DNA of 64,000 nt. Source: Tanytarsus gracilentus (taxonomy: Eukaryota > Arthropoda > Insecta > Diptera > Chironomidae). Made by a program: the position numbers and the translations under genes. Location of the stretch: NCBI GenBank assembly GCA_038502055.1, contig JAXRKN010000044.1:1584001-1648000 (forward strand), read 5' to 3'. Of the stretch, positions 1 to 13,603 are shown piece by piece. Positions within the stretch are counted from its first letter, which is position 1, and each line of letters begins with the position of its first letter. The notes beneath the pieces were generated by a model. The model ran no database searches and was not told where the DNA came from. It worked only from the letters and a program-made list of their open reading frames with translations.

Positions 1-3000
1 GTACTTTCTAATTTTAAATATTTAAAAGGGTTTTAAACTACAAAAAGTGGTTTCACCTCCCTTGAAAAGCATGATGGCTCAGCTTATTTAGTTATTGTGA
101 TTGTGCGTGATGATGAGTCATTGAGACATGATGGGAAAGATAATGATCCGAAATGACTCTTCATTTTCTTTCATATCCAACACTAAAAACAAGAATATGT
201 TTTTTCTCATTGAACTATAAAAGGACAGTCGGTTCATGTTGCAAAAATTACTTCATCAAATGAAATTACGATGACATAGTCGATGTCTATTTAAAGCATT
301 CAATTTAATCCAATTGACTCACGTTGTGTTGTTTATTTGGCCGTTATATGCAAATAGAGAGAGACTCGCCGCTATAATGAACAGAAATTGCACAAAATCC
401 GCACAAATAAAACGGACAATCATACAATTGCGGTGCTTATGTCGTTCGAATGGAAAAAAACAATTAAATGCTTAACATTTTTTGCAGTCAACTAAAAAAA
501 TCCGTATTTAAAAATTCCTGAAAATCCTCCAGTGAGCATTTAAAGCACTCTTATCACACAATGTTGAATACAAACAATAAAAAATGGGTAAACAATTTTT
601 TCCTTCAATTTGGTTAAGTGCTGATGACGCTTTTGAGATAATTGCAGCCTTTTTTCTTTTCCTCATTTTCCTTCTTTCTATTATTGGCGTCAGACATTGC
701 AAACCTTTTAAATTGGTAATTTTTTGGGCACACAATAGATACTTAGCTTATGGTTGTTAATCTCTTCAAGAATTATAGCAATTTGATTGTTTCAAATTAA
801 ACAATAAATAAGAATTAAGGCGATTATATGTGAAATCATGATTGTCATTTATTACAGAGGATTTCTTGTCTTGTGCTCGACGTAATTAACGATGGATTAA
901 AAACTTTCAAGTCCACGTGGCTGATATTTGAAAAATTAAATCTTAAAATGTAAACAAATAAATTTTTTAAAAAAAATATTAAACTCAATTTTCTTTAAAT
1001 AATTGCCACAATAACCGCCGTCAATTGTGAAGAGAGCATGAAGCTTTAATTCTCTTGAAAATGTTAAGTAGACTTTCAAAGTGGCTAATGATGAGTGCAA
1101 TAATTGTTTGCAAGCTGCATTTTCAGAGTCCTCATTTTAAATGATACAAAAAAAGAAAATGAAATAAAAATTGTACACAAGCGACAACAGCAAAGATGAA
1201 GATGAATGGAGCAGAATAAGAAGAACTTTTTTCTAAAAATAAAAATAATTTTCTGTTTACAAATTTGATGGCGCGTTGCAGCATTTTCGCTTTCAAGATT
1301 TCTCACATCGAGGAGTCGTCGCGTAAATAAACATAAAGATGCTCACCATATGTGTTGCAGTTGAATAATAAAAATGTGTGCAATCTAGAAAAATCCACAG
1401 AAATCGCGTGCGCACGCTATAGCAATGTTTATTATCGAAACATAAAATTTTAAGCAACTTTATGCGGTTTGTTGCGTTTAATGAGACAAAAAATTGAATT
1501 TTTCAAAATTCATGAGCATCTGGCATGCATAAAAATTAAATCACTACCAAAATACTAATTTAACCCTGAAGCATTCAACATTATTGCTGAACACACTTCC
1601 TTCTCGGAAGTTTATGACGTAAGTTTCTCTTGTCCGAAATTCTTCAAAAACATTCATCGTTCATCATTCGTAATCCATCAAAAAAATATTATTTTGCATA
1701 ACAAAAGAGAGATGATAAGTGTCGGATCAGTTTTTCTGACACTTACTTCATCATCGTTGCACAATTTCCAAATAAAATCATCAAATATGTTCGTGACAAT
1801 TTTTTTATATTAAATTGGAAAACTTTTTAGCAAAGACAAGAAAATATGTAAAAGAAATTGTTGAAATTTTTTTTGTTTTTATGCCGATCTTATTATGTAT
1901 TCTTTGTTGATTTGAGGTTTAAGGTATTAAGACCTTATGTTTTTGTTGTGCAATAACTTTAAGCGACTGGTTTTTTGGTTTGTGAACAATAATTTAAAAT
2001 TCATTGAATATAAAACTTCGGCTAAATAAAATATGACCTAAACCTAAACCTAAACAAGAAAAAAAGAGATTGTAGACATTAATGGAGTGTATATAAGAAA
2101 ATTAAGAGTGTGATGTGATGCTTTTGGTATTAAAATTTTTAACGACTGTAAATATATAAATTTTCATTTTAAGTTCAAAATTTGAACTTAAGAACATAAA
2201 TTTTATTTTCAAAGTTCAAGATTTGGACTTTTTTGTAATTTAAGAGATTAATTTTAAATTTGAGTTCAAAATTTTGAACTTAAAAATAATAAAATAAATA
2301 AATCATTGATTTTTTTAAATTCTCTCTTTGATCAAATTCCTCGAACCATTTTTATTTTTTAATATATTTTAACACCCTTCTCAAACCCCATCTTTAATAA
2401 CCCTCAATCAAAATTAATTCACACTAAATTCATAATAAAAATTTATTCTTCAACACGTGAAGGTCAGTGAGACGAAAAGGCATAAAAATTTGTTTGGGAA
2501 GCGGCTCTTAATTCTCTTCGATTTGCACATTTTTATCGAACACGGAAGGAAACAACAAAAAATTCGTTTGATCAATCAAAACTTTTATTTTTGGCATTTA
2601 TTTTCGAGCTTGGCCTCAAACTCGCGTGTAACCGTTGAGAAATACCGTGGAAATCGCCTCAAATCCACCAACAAAAAAAAACTATTCGATTTCCACACGT
2701 GCAAATTGACATTTCCATTATTTTTTATTTGTTACTGTCCTCTTCTATTCATGACGTCGCCGATGACTATTGTTGTGGAAATTCGAACTGATATTTTTAG
2801 CACATCCATTAAAGAAAACCGAAATCATTAATCAAAGTGAAGTGAAATTGATTGCGTTTTAAGCACATTCGGCTCTTTATGTAACTCATGTGTATTTTTT
2901 GTGAGTGCGCAAATTCATTGAGCATCTTTTTAATGAACATTTTTGCTGCGTGAAAAAAAAAGTTTTGCATGTCAAGAATGTCTTGGGCTTAATCATTGCA

Positions 3001-5259
3001 TTCGACAGCCGTCTATCAAACTTCCATATTCGTGATTTTAAGCAATTTTAGGTGCTTTCAAATTAATTCATCAAAGAGAAATTGCGTGCAAGTTAATGAA
3101 AGTCTGACAACATGGCAAGAAATAAATCTCGAATTTGAGATTGATTTGAAATTCATCAGCTGATTTCTCATATTGAAAAGATCCCATAATTCCTTATTTT
3201 GATGGCAATAGCAAGGGCAGATAGCGAGGGATTAAGTAAACTACACACGACCACTAGTGCACGATAATTCTGCACATGAAAGATTCTTTTTCATTTATCA
3301 CTAGGGAGAGAGTTGAGAAAATGCACATGACATTCGAAGGGGTGGGTGAGAGGAGGAAGCAAACGAAGCGACTTTTTATTATGACTTTCGGCAAATTTAC
3401 AAGACTCAAGGAATAAATTTTCCATGCGCACACGGTCGATAAAAAGGGGAAGAAAAATTGTTTTATCCAGATGAAAATTTTTATATCCCATGAGATGAAT
3501 AGGAAAAGTGAGAAAAATACTCCAATTTGTGTGATTTTAAATGACATGCCGAAGTATGTGTAGTTTATGACTATCAGAAAATCAAAATCTCAAAAGTTCC
3601 ACTAAAAAATTCAATTAAATTTTTGTGATCCTTCAAAAAATAGAAATTAAATTTGAAGAGTGATGGAAATATGGTGATTTTAAACCACTTAGTGCGGGGG
3701 ATGAAACTTTTATATTTTTGAATTAAACCAACTTTTAATTATTTTTTAACGCAATTTAAATTTGAAAAATATTTTTTTAAAATTTTAAAAAATTTCCCTC
3801 CCTTGCCCATCTCATTGAAATCCATCATGATAAATTACCTACATCGCTCCGAGCATGATTGCCTCACTCGCTCAACAATGAAATTCGATATGTTCGCGTC
3901 AAGTGAACGGTGTAAACAAAAGCTGCTAATTCAAGTGTTAAAAAATTTAATTAAACAACCGGGCCGACTTGTGTAAAACACTTGAACGCATTGACGATGT
4001 GAGAAGGATTTTCTGTCAATTTTTCCTCCCATATTTGGCTTATTTCCGTCACATAGAAATTTTCCATTAAATTTAAGAGGATCTCGGATGAGTGTTGGAG
4101 ATTGCCCTCAGGATAATAAAAGACACATGATGACGATAATGGCAATGGAATGTTGTTTTATCCCCAGCGCAATGCAAACATATTAGTTCATATACAGGGG
4201 TTGAAGTGAAAGTTATGATTGTGGGGAAGAAGAATTAGGGACTGCACGTTTATTTATTCAAATTGGATTTTCCCTTTATTCCTTTTGGGATTTCGAGATA
4301 ATTTTCAGCTCAAAATTATGAAGATATTAAAATTTAATTAATTACTTTGTGCGTAAAATTTAAATTTTTTAGCTACCATGACAATTCACACAGTTTCGAA
4401 CGTGTTTAGAATTCTCATGAAAAACTTTACAAAAATTCCAAAAGACGCTCGACATTGTAACAAAATTTATTGATTGAAGTTTTATTGCTCTATTGTCTGT
4501 TTACTTTCATTGACAACTCGTTGTCGGTCTCTTAAAGTTTTCTTTAATTGCTCAACATGCGACTGGGCTGCCATTGATGGTTAGCTTATTTAAATTGTTC
4601 AGCTCAGTTTCCTGTTTAATGATTATTGCGTATTTTTTTAAATTATGACAGTCTTAAAATGGGTTGAGTGAGTGGGAAGTGAGGAAGGGCTCGAATAAAA
4701 TATCGAAAGGAAATTAATAACTTTTTTAGGTTAGATTAATTTTTTTCAAACCACTGACTTTAAGCTTCTCAACTAAAAATAAATTTGAAAGGTAAAATTT
4801 ATCAAGAAAAAATTATGAAAAAATTTTTATTCTCAAAAAATTTTTCCCGCTCATTAGTTCGCCATTTAATCAAAGTGACAAGAATTTCATTCAATTCACT
4901 CCACCATAAACTCACTCAACAACTCCAATTAATTCAAATAACTGTAAATTTCATAATTAATGAGCCACTATCAATGCGCGCTGATTAATGTACAGCAAAT
5001 TTATTTATTGATGTCGCACTATTACAGCAAATGTTTTTGCTTTCATAATCAATCAAGGTCAAATTATTTTAATGTTCTCGAATGTCTTTGACTCTATTGA
5101 CACACACACGGCATTGATTTTCATTATATTAGAATATTGCCGATAAATTTTGAATTAACGAAATTGAATGAAACCGATAACAATGACACGCAAGAGATTT
5201 TCTTGATTAATGACTTTTTGCCGACGACACTTAAAAATTTCTTCTTTTTCTTTTTTCAG
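1..5259. other. Non-coding AT-rich stretch upstream of the first visible LRCH exon
   Basis: I see no convincing gene here. The LRCH exon at 5260 opens inside a leucine-rich repeat, so its upstream exon(s) lie either in this stretch or left of the window. I could not find one ending in the expected DTVHA-like segment, so most of this is probably LRCH intron or 5' flank. Short ORFs at 508-735, 2457-2831 and 3951-4145 show no domain. There are palindromic TTCAAA/TTTGAA motifs around 2170-2285. Confidence 0.5.
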
Positions 5260-8200
5260 ACTTATCGCGAAATCGATTTTGCGAATTACCTGAGGACGTT
5301 ACATCATTCGTATTTCTAGAAAGATTACTTCTCTATCACAATGCAATTCGCTCGATACCGGAGTCAGTGCGATCGATGCATTCACTCACCTATCTAGATT
5401 TAAGGAGCAATCAGCTCACCGTACTTCCACGCGAAATCTGTTACCTTCCACTTCAAATCTTTCTCATTTCCAATAACCGTCTCACAACTCTACCCGATGA
5501 ACTCGGTCGAATGGGCGAATTAACCGAGCTCGATGCGGGCTGTAATCAATTGACGCATTTACCTGCACGACTCACTGAATTGACAAGTTTGAGATCGCTG
5601 AATTTGAGGAGTAATCAACTGATGTATCTGCCGAGAGGTGAGGAAAAAAATTTAATTAGAAAATCATAAAACTTTAATAACTTTCCTTACCCACAGACCT
5701 CACAAATCTCACTTTATTCTCACTGGATATAAGCTGTAACAAGATTGCATCATTGCCCGTGGAACTTCGTCTCATGACATCACTCGTTGATCTAAATCTC
5801 GCGGATAATCCTCTAACCAGCCCTCCCACAAGTGTCTGTGTTCGTGGCATGATACATGTGTTTAAATATCTCGAGACGATTGCAGCGAAAGAGGGCAAAG
5901 TTGAAGGCACAAATTCACTTCGACGCTCATTGCCCAAGCAACATTCAACGCCGATTCTTAATGAGAATTTAAAGTTGAAACGAAGCACGGTCGATTCAGG
6001 TTATAGCACGAGTGATGGTGGCCTCGATTCGAAATGGGCACAGGAGCCAATACCAAAATGGCATTTGCCAGCAACGCCACTACATGTGCGTACGGAATTG
6101 AGTAAGAGTGACACACCGACACCCGCGGGCATTTCACCGAGCGGACTTTATGAGCACACATTTGATGATGACTTACTGAAAAAGCAACTCGAGAAGCAGC
6201 GCAATATGACGCACTCAAATCCCACCTTAACGAATGGCTTTGTCAACGCAACCAATGATATTTCACCTGAGGCACACACACCCGACAGTCAGAAGTCGGA
6301 TGATAAGCTAAAGGCTTACGGCAATGTTCAAACATATCGCGAATACAAAGAGGCATTACGCCAGCAACGTAGTCAAGACATTTATAAAACCAAAGAAGTA
6401 TCAACGCCCGATGGAACCGCCGAACCGCCAATATTCAAAACCCAAACGTCTTCTTCTTCATCGCCCTACAATGGAAGCACTCAAAATTCTCCAATGTCAC
6501 CCTATCACAATGGATTTTCCGGCACTCCACCTTCGCAAGAGGAGAACAAAGGACGTCCGGTGCAAAAAGTGACGCCATCGAGAAGTGTTAATGGCAGTCA
6601 TGCGAATGGAAAGGACCTCACTGATGGCTACATGAAGCCGAATAGTCCAATTAAAAAGACATCCGGCATTCTTCAACATAACAATCTTGCGAACAATGGC
6701 ACGACTAATGGCACTGTCAAGGGAGCTCTTGTGAATGGTCAAAAACCTTTATCGGGCACAACTGTAGGCTATGTCAACAGTAAAAGTGTACAGAAAACCA
6801 ATAAGTAAGGAAAATTTTTTTTGTAATTAATGAACGAGTAAAATTTACGCGTTTTTTCAGATCTGTTTCATGGAATCGTGACCTGTCTACAGACAAATTA
6901 AGTTTTACCATGCGACGAGAACTTGACAAGCACAAGGAAGAAGAAGAACTAAACAAGCAATTGAGAAGTGTGAGTTGAATGTTTTTTGAACTCGACAAAT
7001 TTTTATTTAATTATTTCCAGATTCTCGAGACAAAACTGAAGATGTCTCTTCCCGACGATCTCTCATCAGCACTTTCCGATGGCGTAATTCTATGTCATCT
7101 TGCGAATCATGTTCGACCTCGATCAGTTGGAAGCATTCATGTCCCTTCACCCGCTGTCGTAAGTGCTTATCGATTTTCTCCACTCTTTGTACAATTTTCA
7201 AATGAATTATTAATTGCAGCCTAAATTGACGATGGCACGATGCAGACGCAATGTCGATAATTTTCTCGAGGCTTGCAGGAAAATTGGCGTTGATGAGGTA
7301 AAAATTTGAATTTAATTATGGGAAGTTGAACTTTTCTTGTAGGGAAGGTCTGAGTAAAAATGAAACTTACAAAAAACTCAGATTGAAAGCTTAATTTAAT
7401 TTACTAATTTAAAAAATGTTTCTTAATTTTTAAAAAGCTTTTAGAACTTTTTGAAAGCACCGAAATTAAAAAAGCTCATTTTTACTCAGCACCAAATAAA
7501 ACTTTCTTAAGCTACTTTCTATAAAAGCTCTAAGCCATTTTCTGCTATTTAAAGCTCTCTAAAAAAAGCTTTTCTCTATATAAAAAAAATGTTTTGCCAT
7601 TGCACTAACATTTGTTTGTGGTGTTGGTTGCAGGAGTTCATTTGCTCCTGTGGAGACGTTGTGCCATCGACTGATGATGATGCTGAACACTTTCGTCCAC
7701 CGAACGAGGCGGCCCTGTTTCGTACGTTAGGTGCACTGCTGTCGTGTCACAATCAAAAGTTGAACGGTGCTAAAATGGATGAGAATCCGGCAACCAACAC
7801 CACGACGACGGTAAATGATGACGGTGACGACGGTTTTGTCGACGATAATGTTCCATTGCGCGGAATTCGACGTACGCCCGACACACTCGATTTCAATCGC
7901 AAGCGCAAATATGCGAGCGTGAAATTTCAACTGCCGGATGAGAAGCAAAAGCTAGGCAGCAGCGACGATAGTACGCTGACGGAAATCATTGAGGAATGTG
8001 AATATGATTCCGATATTGGAAAATTCAAGTGTAAAGACGATGATGTAATTGAGAATGAAGATGATTCGGAGACCAATAGCAGCACATCGTCTATGGTCGA
8101 TCACTATTTAGAAGTTGTACACTTGAATAATTTAAATTCGCCTCCGAAATGCGAAATGAACTCGAATAAGAGCGATCTCGACATTAATAACATTGTCGAC

Positions 8201-10046
8201 GATGACTCGCACTATAAAATTGTTATGAAGCGAATTGAATTTTTTGAGTCGCGTGGTGAGAAGGAAAAATGCGAAAAAAGCGAAAAATTAACGAACCTTC
8301 ATATTCCGTCACGTGAGGAACAAATTTTGTCGACAATTCTTCTCGTTATTTTCAGTCTCACTGTTACGCTTTTAATCATTTTCCCGCTGCCAAATTATTA
8401 GAAAAAAAAATCTCTTTTTCCTCTCTCACCTTAAAATGTATCGCTAGATTTAACTGAAAATATATCAAAGGATGTGCTTTTAAAATTTGCGAGGCTTAAC
8501 TTGAAAAAAAATCATATACCTATGGCTTTATTGCTTATGTTGCATCAGAATCATTAAATGCAAATGGGTGGTTTTTGAGGTTTTGAAATTATAATTGGGA
8601 AGTTTCAATAAAAAATGGCCCTAAATTTTATAAATAAAAACTTATTTTAATTTCCTCAAAAATCACATCAAAACTAAAATAGAAAGTACCTATAGACGCT
8701 AGTTTTATACACGATGACAACAAAAAGTAGTTTTTGACTGTTTAACAAACTTGATGAAAAAAATATGAATTTAAAAAAAAATTGGATGGAAAAGTTGCAG
8801 GAACAATAATTAATCCAGTAAGGTGGCCTTTTCATGGGGTTTATTTGAAAATGAATTAAAATAACCTAAAAAAGTATTATTCGATAAAAGACATTCGGCA
8901 AGTAATCAAAAAAATTCCAAAATTTTCTTTTCGATTAAAAGTTAGGTTAGATTTCTAGTCAATAATGTTTTGTACTTAAAAAACTTTTTAGCTTTCTCTC
9001 AGGAAATCTTGCAAATCTTTTTTTACTTCTGGCGAAAAAATCTATGAAATTTTTTTCATAAAAAACTTTTAAAGATAAAAATCACATTTCAATAAATTTA
9101 AAAAATTGAGAGAAAAATCAAATTCAATTTTTAAAATTGTAAAAGTTTGCATTTTAATTTTATTCATCATATTTTCGACAATGCTTTTTTATCAATCATA
9201 TTTACTTCGTACTTATAATGGTAGCTGATTTATACAAAAATAATATATTTAAAAATGTTTATCGAAATTTCCATCTTTTGGAAATTATTAATTCAATGAA
9301 TTTTTAAAAGTTAATTTCGAATTTTTTCCTATTTTATAAACTTTCAAATTAAATCCTATAAAAATTATTTTTCTGTGTGGTAAACTTAGTTGAGGTGCTA
9401 ATTTAACAAATGAATTGAGTATTTAAAGAAGAAACTTTCAATGAGACTAATTTCAACATTGGCTGAATTAAATAATTTTAAAAATATTACGAGTATAAAA
9501 ATGAATATGCCTTAAAAGTCATTAAAATCACAGAGTTTCAAAGAAAATAGAAAATGCACAAATTGAAGAAATTTCAAAGCACCAAAAAAATGAACTTAAA
9601 ATTTTAGGAATCTCAATGACCAGAATGTGAACATATTTATCGAAAAATTTTGATGTTTTACTGCTTTTAAAAAAAACTAAGAAAAAATCCTGAAATATAA
9701 CAATCCAGTAGAAAATACAAAATTATAACATGTGTAGCTTTTAATTCCTTAAAAATACCAAACAAAATTTCCTTAAGTATTAATTTTAACATAATTTATA
9801 TTTTAGAATCTCATCTGTTCGACGTCGGACGTTCTCGAAGGTAAGACTACGGTGCAAATCGCAATTACCATTTGTGAATTAACGAAGAATCAAGCAACAC
9901 CACCAAACACATTGAAATCACCTCAGAGATACCAAAATAATAGCAATAATGTAAATGGAATTAATGCTGATGGATTTATTAGCCATTCGAGTAGCTCCTC
10001 GTCGCAACTCTCGTCATCGAACTCACCTACATCACCGATAGTTTAA
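5260..10046 (+). CDS. Lrch: LRCH protein (leucine-rich repeats plus calponin homology), 5'-incomplete, two alternative 3' ends
   Basis: Exons 5260-5637, 5697-6804, 6861-6969, 7021-7158 and 7220-7297 stay in frame across GT-AG introns (603 full codons), then join one of two last exons. The first two exons encode short leucine-rich repeats (LSRNRFCELP, LDLRSNQLTVLP, LNLADNPLTSPP). A long Ser/Thr/Asn/Gly-rich linker follows, and exons 7021-7297 begin a calponin-homology domain (ALSDGVILCHLANHVRPRSV, CRRNVDNFLEACRKIGV). This order is diagnostic of LRCH scaffold proteins, which act at the actin cortex. Last exon A (7634-8401, 255 aa) continues EFICSCGDVV, is acidic, and ends in a roughly 20-residue hydrophobic segment three residues before PLPNY. 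Last exon B (9807-10046, 79 aa) continues NLICSTSDVLEGKTT and ends in a Ser-rich soluble tail. Both follow a phase-0 junction. The N-terminal exon was not found. Exon B has a GTAAGA at 9841 that could act as a donor. Confidence 0.9.
8402..9806. other. Interval between the two LRCH last exons
   Basis: This is 3' UTR of the membrane-anchored LRCH form and intron of the soluble form. It is AT-rich, with no ORF of note and no RNA gene or repeat that I recognise. Confidence 0.6.
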
Positions 10047-11391
10047 CTTGACTCTCTTAGTGTTGTACAAAAAAAAACATTTTAATTTAAATTTCAACAT
10101 TATTGTGATGTACTTCTTTCTCTTTTTATCTTAATTTATTTAAAAATTAAACATTTTTGTAAATGTTACTTTTAAAGTCGATAAAAATTTCCCAAAATTA
10201 TCTAGATCAAATATTAGCCCAACCAATAAATATACGAAAAGTAAGGTAGTCATGTAATAATGGTCGTTTTACATCATGTAAGACTTTGTATTCGAAATGA
10301 AAAAAATTACTCAACTTTTATTTTGTATAAAAATTCAGAAGTTCGTGGATTTACTGGATTTTTTGTATCTTCCAGGAAAATTTCTGGAGTTAATGAAAAA
10401 TCCAGAAAATCCACTTTTTATAAACGAAAAAACACAATGAACATAAATCAGGAAATTGAATGAGTAGTAGTTGTGGCCTAAAGACTTGATTTTTATACCA
10501 AAAAAAATTAATTACCAAGCAGAGAACTGTGAAAAAAGATTTTAACTAAAAAACAATTGGATTTTAAATAAATGCTCGATTTTCTTTCTTCAAATTGGCA
10601 TAAATTGCTCAAAATTGAAATTCTGATTTACAATTAAAGAAAAATTAGAATTAATATAACTTTTGAGTGCCATTTTGAATTAATTATCCAGGATTAAAAA
10701 TTAATCTAGCGATTAAAAAGTTAAATTGGAATTAAGATTAGTGCCAAAGAAAATAAAATCATCACAATTCATGCCGCATCCCATCGCAAATAAATATTTA
10801 AAATTGCCTGAAAAAATAAACAGAATTCCATCACTCACATAAAAAGTTACACTAGAAATTTTTAATCACATCCAGAGGCTAGTCATTCATATTTTTCGAG
10901 CGTAAATTACAAATAAAATTTTATCTATACACATAAAAAGGCATAAAATATTTAAAATTATTCTCTCCTCCGATAAACGCTCATGATAATTTTCTGAAAG
11001 ATATTTTCATGCTAAATCTGAATCCAGAGGGTTGGAAATTTTTATTATCAATTTTAAAGTTAATTAATTAATTATATATACTTCGATTATAAATTAATTA
11101 ATTTACATGCTTTAATCTTTTATAAATAAAATTTCCAACCTTCTTCTCCAAATATTTAAAAATATCATTCGTAATCACACGATTTTAATTGTTTTAATTT
11201 CCTCCCGCAAAGGAAATAAAATATTTTAATGGAAAACTTATTATGTGAAAAAACATTCGTGTATGATAATAATTCACTGTAGCTGTTTAAGTTAAGGAAT
11301 TATTATCCAATGAAAAAAAAACGCAATAAAAAGTTCATACATAAATTTTTGTCTTTTAAATAGATTAGGATTTTATTTCCAGGAATGTAAA
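10047..11391. other. Convergent intergenic region between LRCH and Vps52
   Basis: It holds the 3' ends of two convergent genes. The sequence is very AT-rich, with TTAATTAATTA runs near 11055-11105. I see no coding potential beyond a low-complexity 67-codon ORF at 10260-10463. Confidence 0.6.
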
Positions 11392-13422
11392 CTAGTAGCT
11401 ACTTTTATATTTTTTTATCTCCATCATGAGCAAATGGACATTGACAAGGTCCGCTTTAACAGATGGTGTAAGTAATTTGTGAAATCGAGTATAATATTGC
11501 AAGAGCTGAGCTAATGCGAGTTGAAGAAGAGATTGACCTGTGACTAATGAGGGAAATGATAGCAAAACTTCTCGATTTAGATCCTCAATAGCTTTCTTCC
11601 AGTTGGCTGAAAAGCTTTGGACTAACGCGTGTGAGCGTCGCTCTTGACGACGCAGATCTTCAGTCTAAAAAAAATAATTTAAATAATGAATTCTTAGAAA
11701 AGTTAATCTACTCACATTTTCTTTCTCGCATTCCTTAACAAAATGAATGATTCCTCCAATGTGGGGATTTAAAATTTCTTCGACATACTCGTTGCTCCTA
11801 GCGGAAAGTTGCTCACGAAATGACTCAGCCTCTTTAGTGTTGTCTCTCGTCCTCTCCATTAAAATACCTAGAATTAAGTCATAGTTGTTGATTAAATAAA
11901 TAAGTTGCTCCTTTCGTTGTGGAAATATTGCTGCGTAGCGAAGCATAAAACACTCAACTTCATTTTGAAGCTCTAAGAGCAGCCGACTGACGATTTCGTT
12001 TGGAAAGTTTTCAGTTATGCCAACGATTGCAGCAGAAAATTCGGCATATCTTCTCGTTATGTAGTGCGGTCCTGTCTCTTTACTTCCAAATTTAGTTGGA
12101 TCGCAATCTCGAATGCTTTGAATGTTCATGCGAAAAATAAGTTCAAATCGAGGCCATAAGGTCGACTGCAGCGTGTCCCAATATTTATCGAGTGCGTTTA
12201 CACATCGTTTGTGACACATAATTTGATAGCGAAGAATCAGTTGAATGCATAGGAACAATGCGATTGTATCAAAGCAGTCAGTGACATAGCTTTCGAGATT
12301 CTTCACCATGATGCTCATAGTTCGTCCCATTATTTGATTGAATAAATCCTGCGCTTGATTTCCTCGTACGAGAAAGAATTCAGTTATAAAAAGATATTCA
12401 CGGCAAGCATTGTCTACGAGTGCGTATTGTTCGGATCTGAAGAGAGCCTCATATGGATATTTTGCCTTTTGTTGCTGCTGATTGTGAGGGAAAATGATTG
12501 GCGCCTCAAGCTCAGAACTGAGAATGTCACCTCGATTGCCAATCGTAAAAACCGTGCTCTTATTTTTGAGTGATGTTGTCTTGGTGAAAATTCCTTTACT
12601 TGCCGTGTCCTCGATGCCCATTAAATCATCTTTGCTCACTGCCTCTTCAAATTTCAATCCAGCCAGCCTTGTTGAGTAACTCTTGAAATAGCTGTAGTAG
12701 ATTTTGCTCATTGTATCCACATACTCGGTACAAACTTCCTGCGCAACTTGACGCTCGTTCGACAGAATGAATTCGAAGAAAAATTTATATTTCAGCATGG
12801 CGTTCTGAGGAACTTGATAGTTGGTCATTGGAATGCGAAATTTGTAGATTTGCTCGAGTAAGTACGTTCGGAGTTTTGTCATTGCCTTAATTTTAAGTTT
12901 CTCGAGAATCTCCGACACATCCGATGCTGATTTTGATTCCTTAAAGCTCAATTCCTTTACCATGCTCAACTTTTGATTTAGCTCATTAATATGAGTCAGG
13001 AATTCCTTATCAGTGACTGGACTCTCCATTATCGATCGAATCATTTCCTCGGGAATGGCCAAGTCCTCGATAAATTGATATAGTTCGTTCTTAACAACAA
13101 GTCGATTTTGAAGTTGCTGAGACATGTTCACGCTCTTCTTCTGAAGTATTGTAATTTCAGATGAAATGTTATTAAGCACTTGCTGGAAGTTGACCAACAT
13201 ACTCTCCATATTCTCTAAAATCTTATCGCACGATCCAATCTGATTGTGGAGCTTCGCAATGTTGTCGGATTCTTTTATGTAGGTCGAGATACTTTTATTG
13301 CTAACTCTCAGCAGCTCTTTCTCGATTTCCTTTGAATACTCTCTTAGATCCGTGCCCGAGTTAAGTACTTCCTGCAGCGATTCGTCGTGCTCCAGCACCA
13401 GCTCTTTTGGTAGTTGTGTCAT
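11392..13422 (-). CDS. Vps52: Vps52, subunit of the GARP/EARP tethering complexes
   Basis: Two exons, 13422-11716 and 11664-11392, joined over a 51-bp intron, give 659 aa, about the family's usual length. The N-terminal half is coiled coil (roughly residues 20-170: SNKSISTYIKESDNIAKLHN, the heptad-rich Vps52 signature). It is followed by the helical rod with the typical RTYLLEQIYKFRIPMTNYQ segment. The second exon supplies the conserved C-terminus (SANWKKAIEDLNREVL...LLQYYTRFHKLL). By family knowledge Vps52 assembles with Vps51, 53 and 54 (GARP, endosome to Golgi) or with Vps50 (EARP, recycling). The start is the first ATG of the frame (MTQLPKELVL). The gene is divergent from FAM98, with 181 bp between the ATGs. 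No odd features. Confidence 0.93.
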
Positions 13423-13603
13423 TTTTAAATATTTTTCAAATCAAAACAAAGTTGGGAGTTTGTCGATGATGTCACAATTAATTTTTGAACTTTAAATTTT
13501 TAGAGTTCAAAACTAGTTTGAACCTCACTGAGTGATTGATCCCAATTTTCTGTACACATTGCCGGAAAAATTAAATAATTTCTCAATTAAAAGCTGAATA
13601 AGA
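13423..13603. promoter_or_regulatory. Shared divergent promoter interval of Vps52 and FAM98
   Basis: Only 181 bp separate the two start codons, so both promoters and 5' UTRs must lie here. I see no TATA box, as is usual for housekeeping genes. This is inferred from spacing. Confidence 0.5.

Noticed and set aside
2170..2285. Palindromic GTTCAAAATTTTGAAC motifs as hormone response elements
   Set aside because: They are pure AT-rich dyads that recur in other non-coding DNA here (13485, 41530) without a link to gene starts.
5674..6742. Several long ORFs on the minus strand and in the second plus frame over LRCH exon 2
   Set aside because: They overlap an exon with clear LRR and linker coding in another frame and show no domain of their own.
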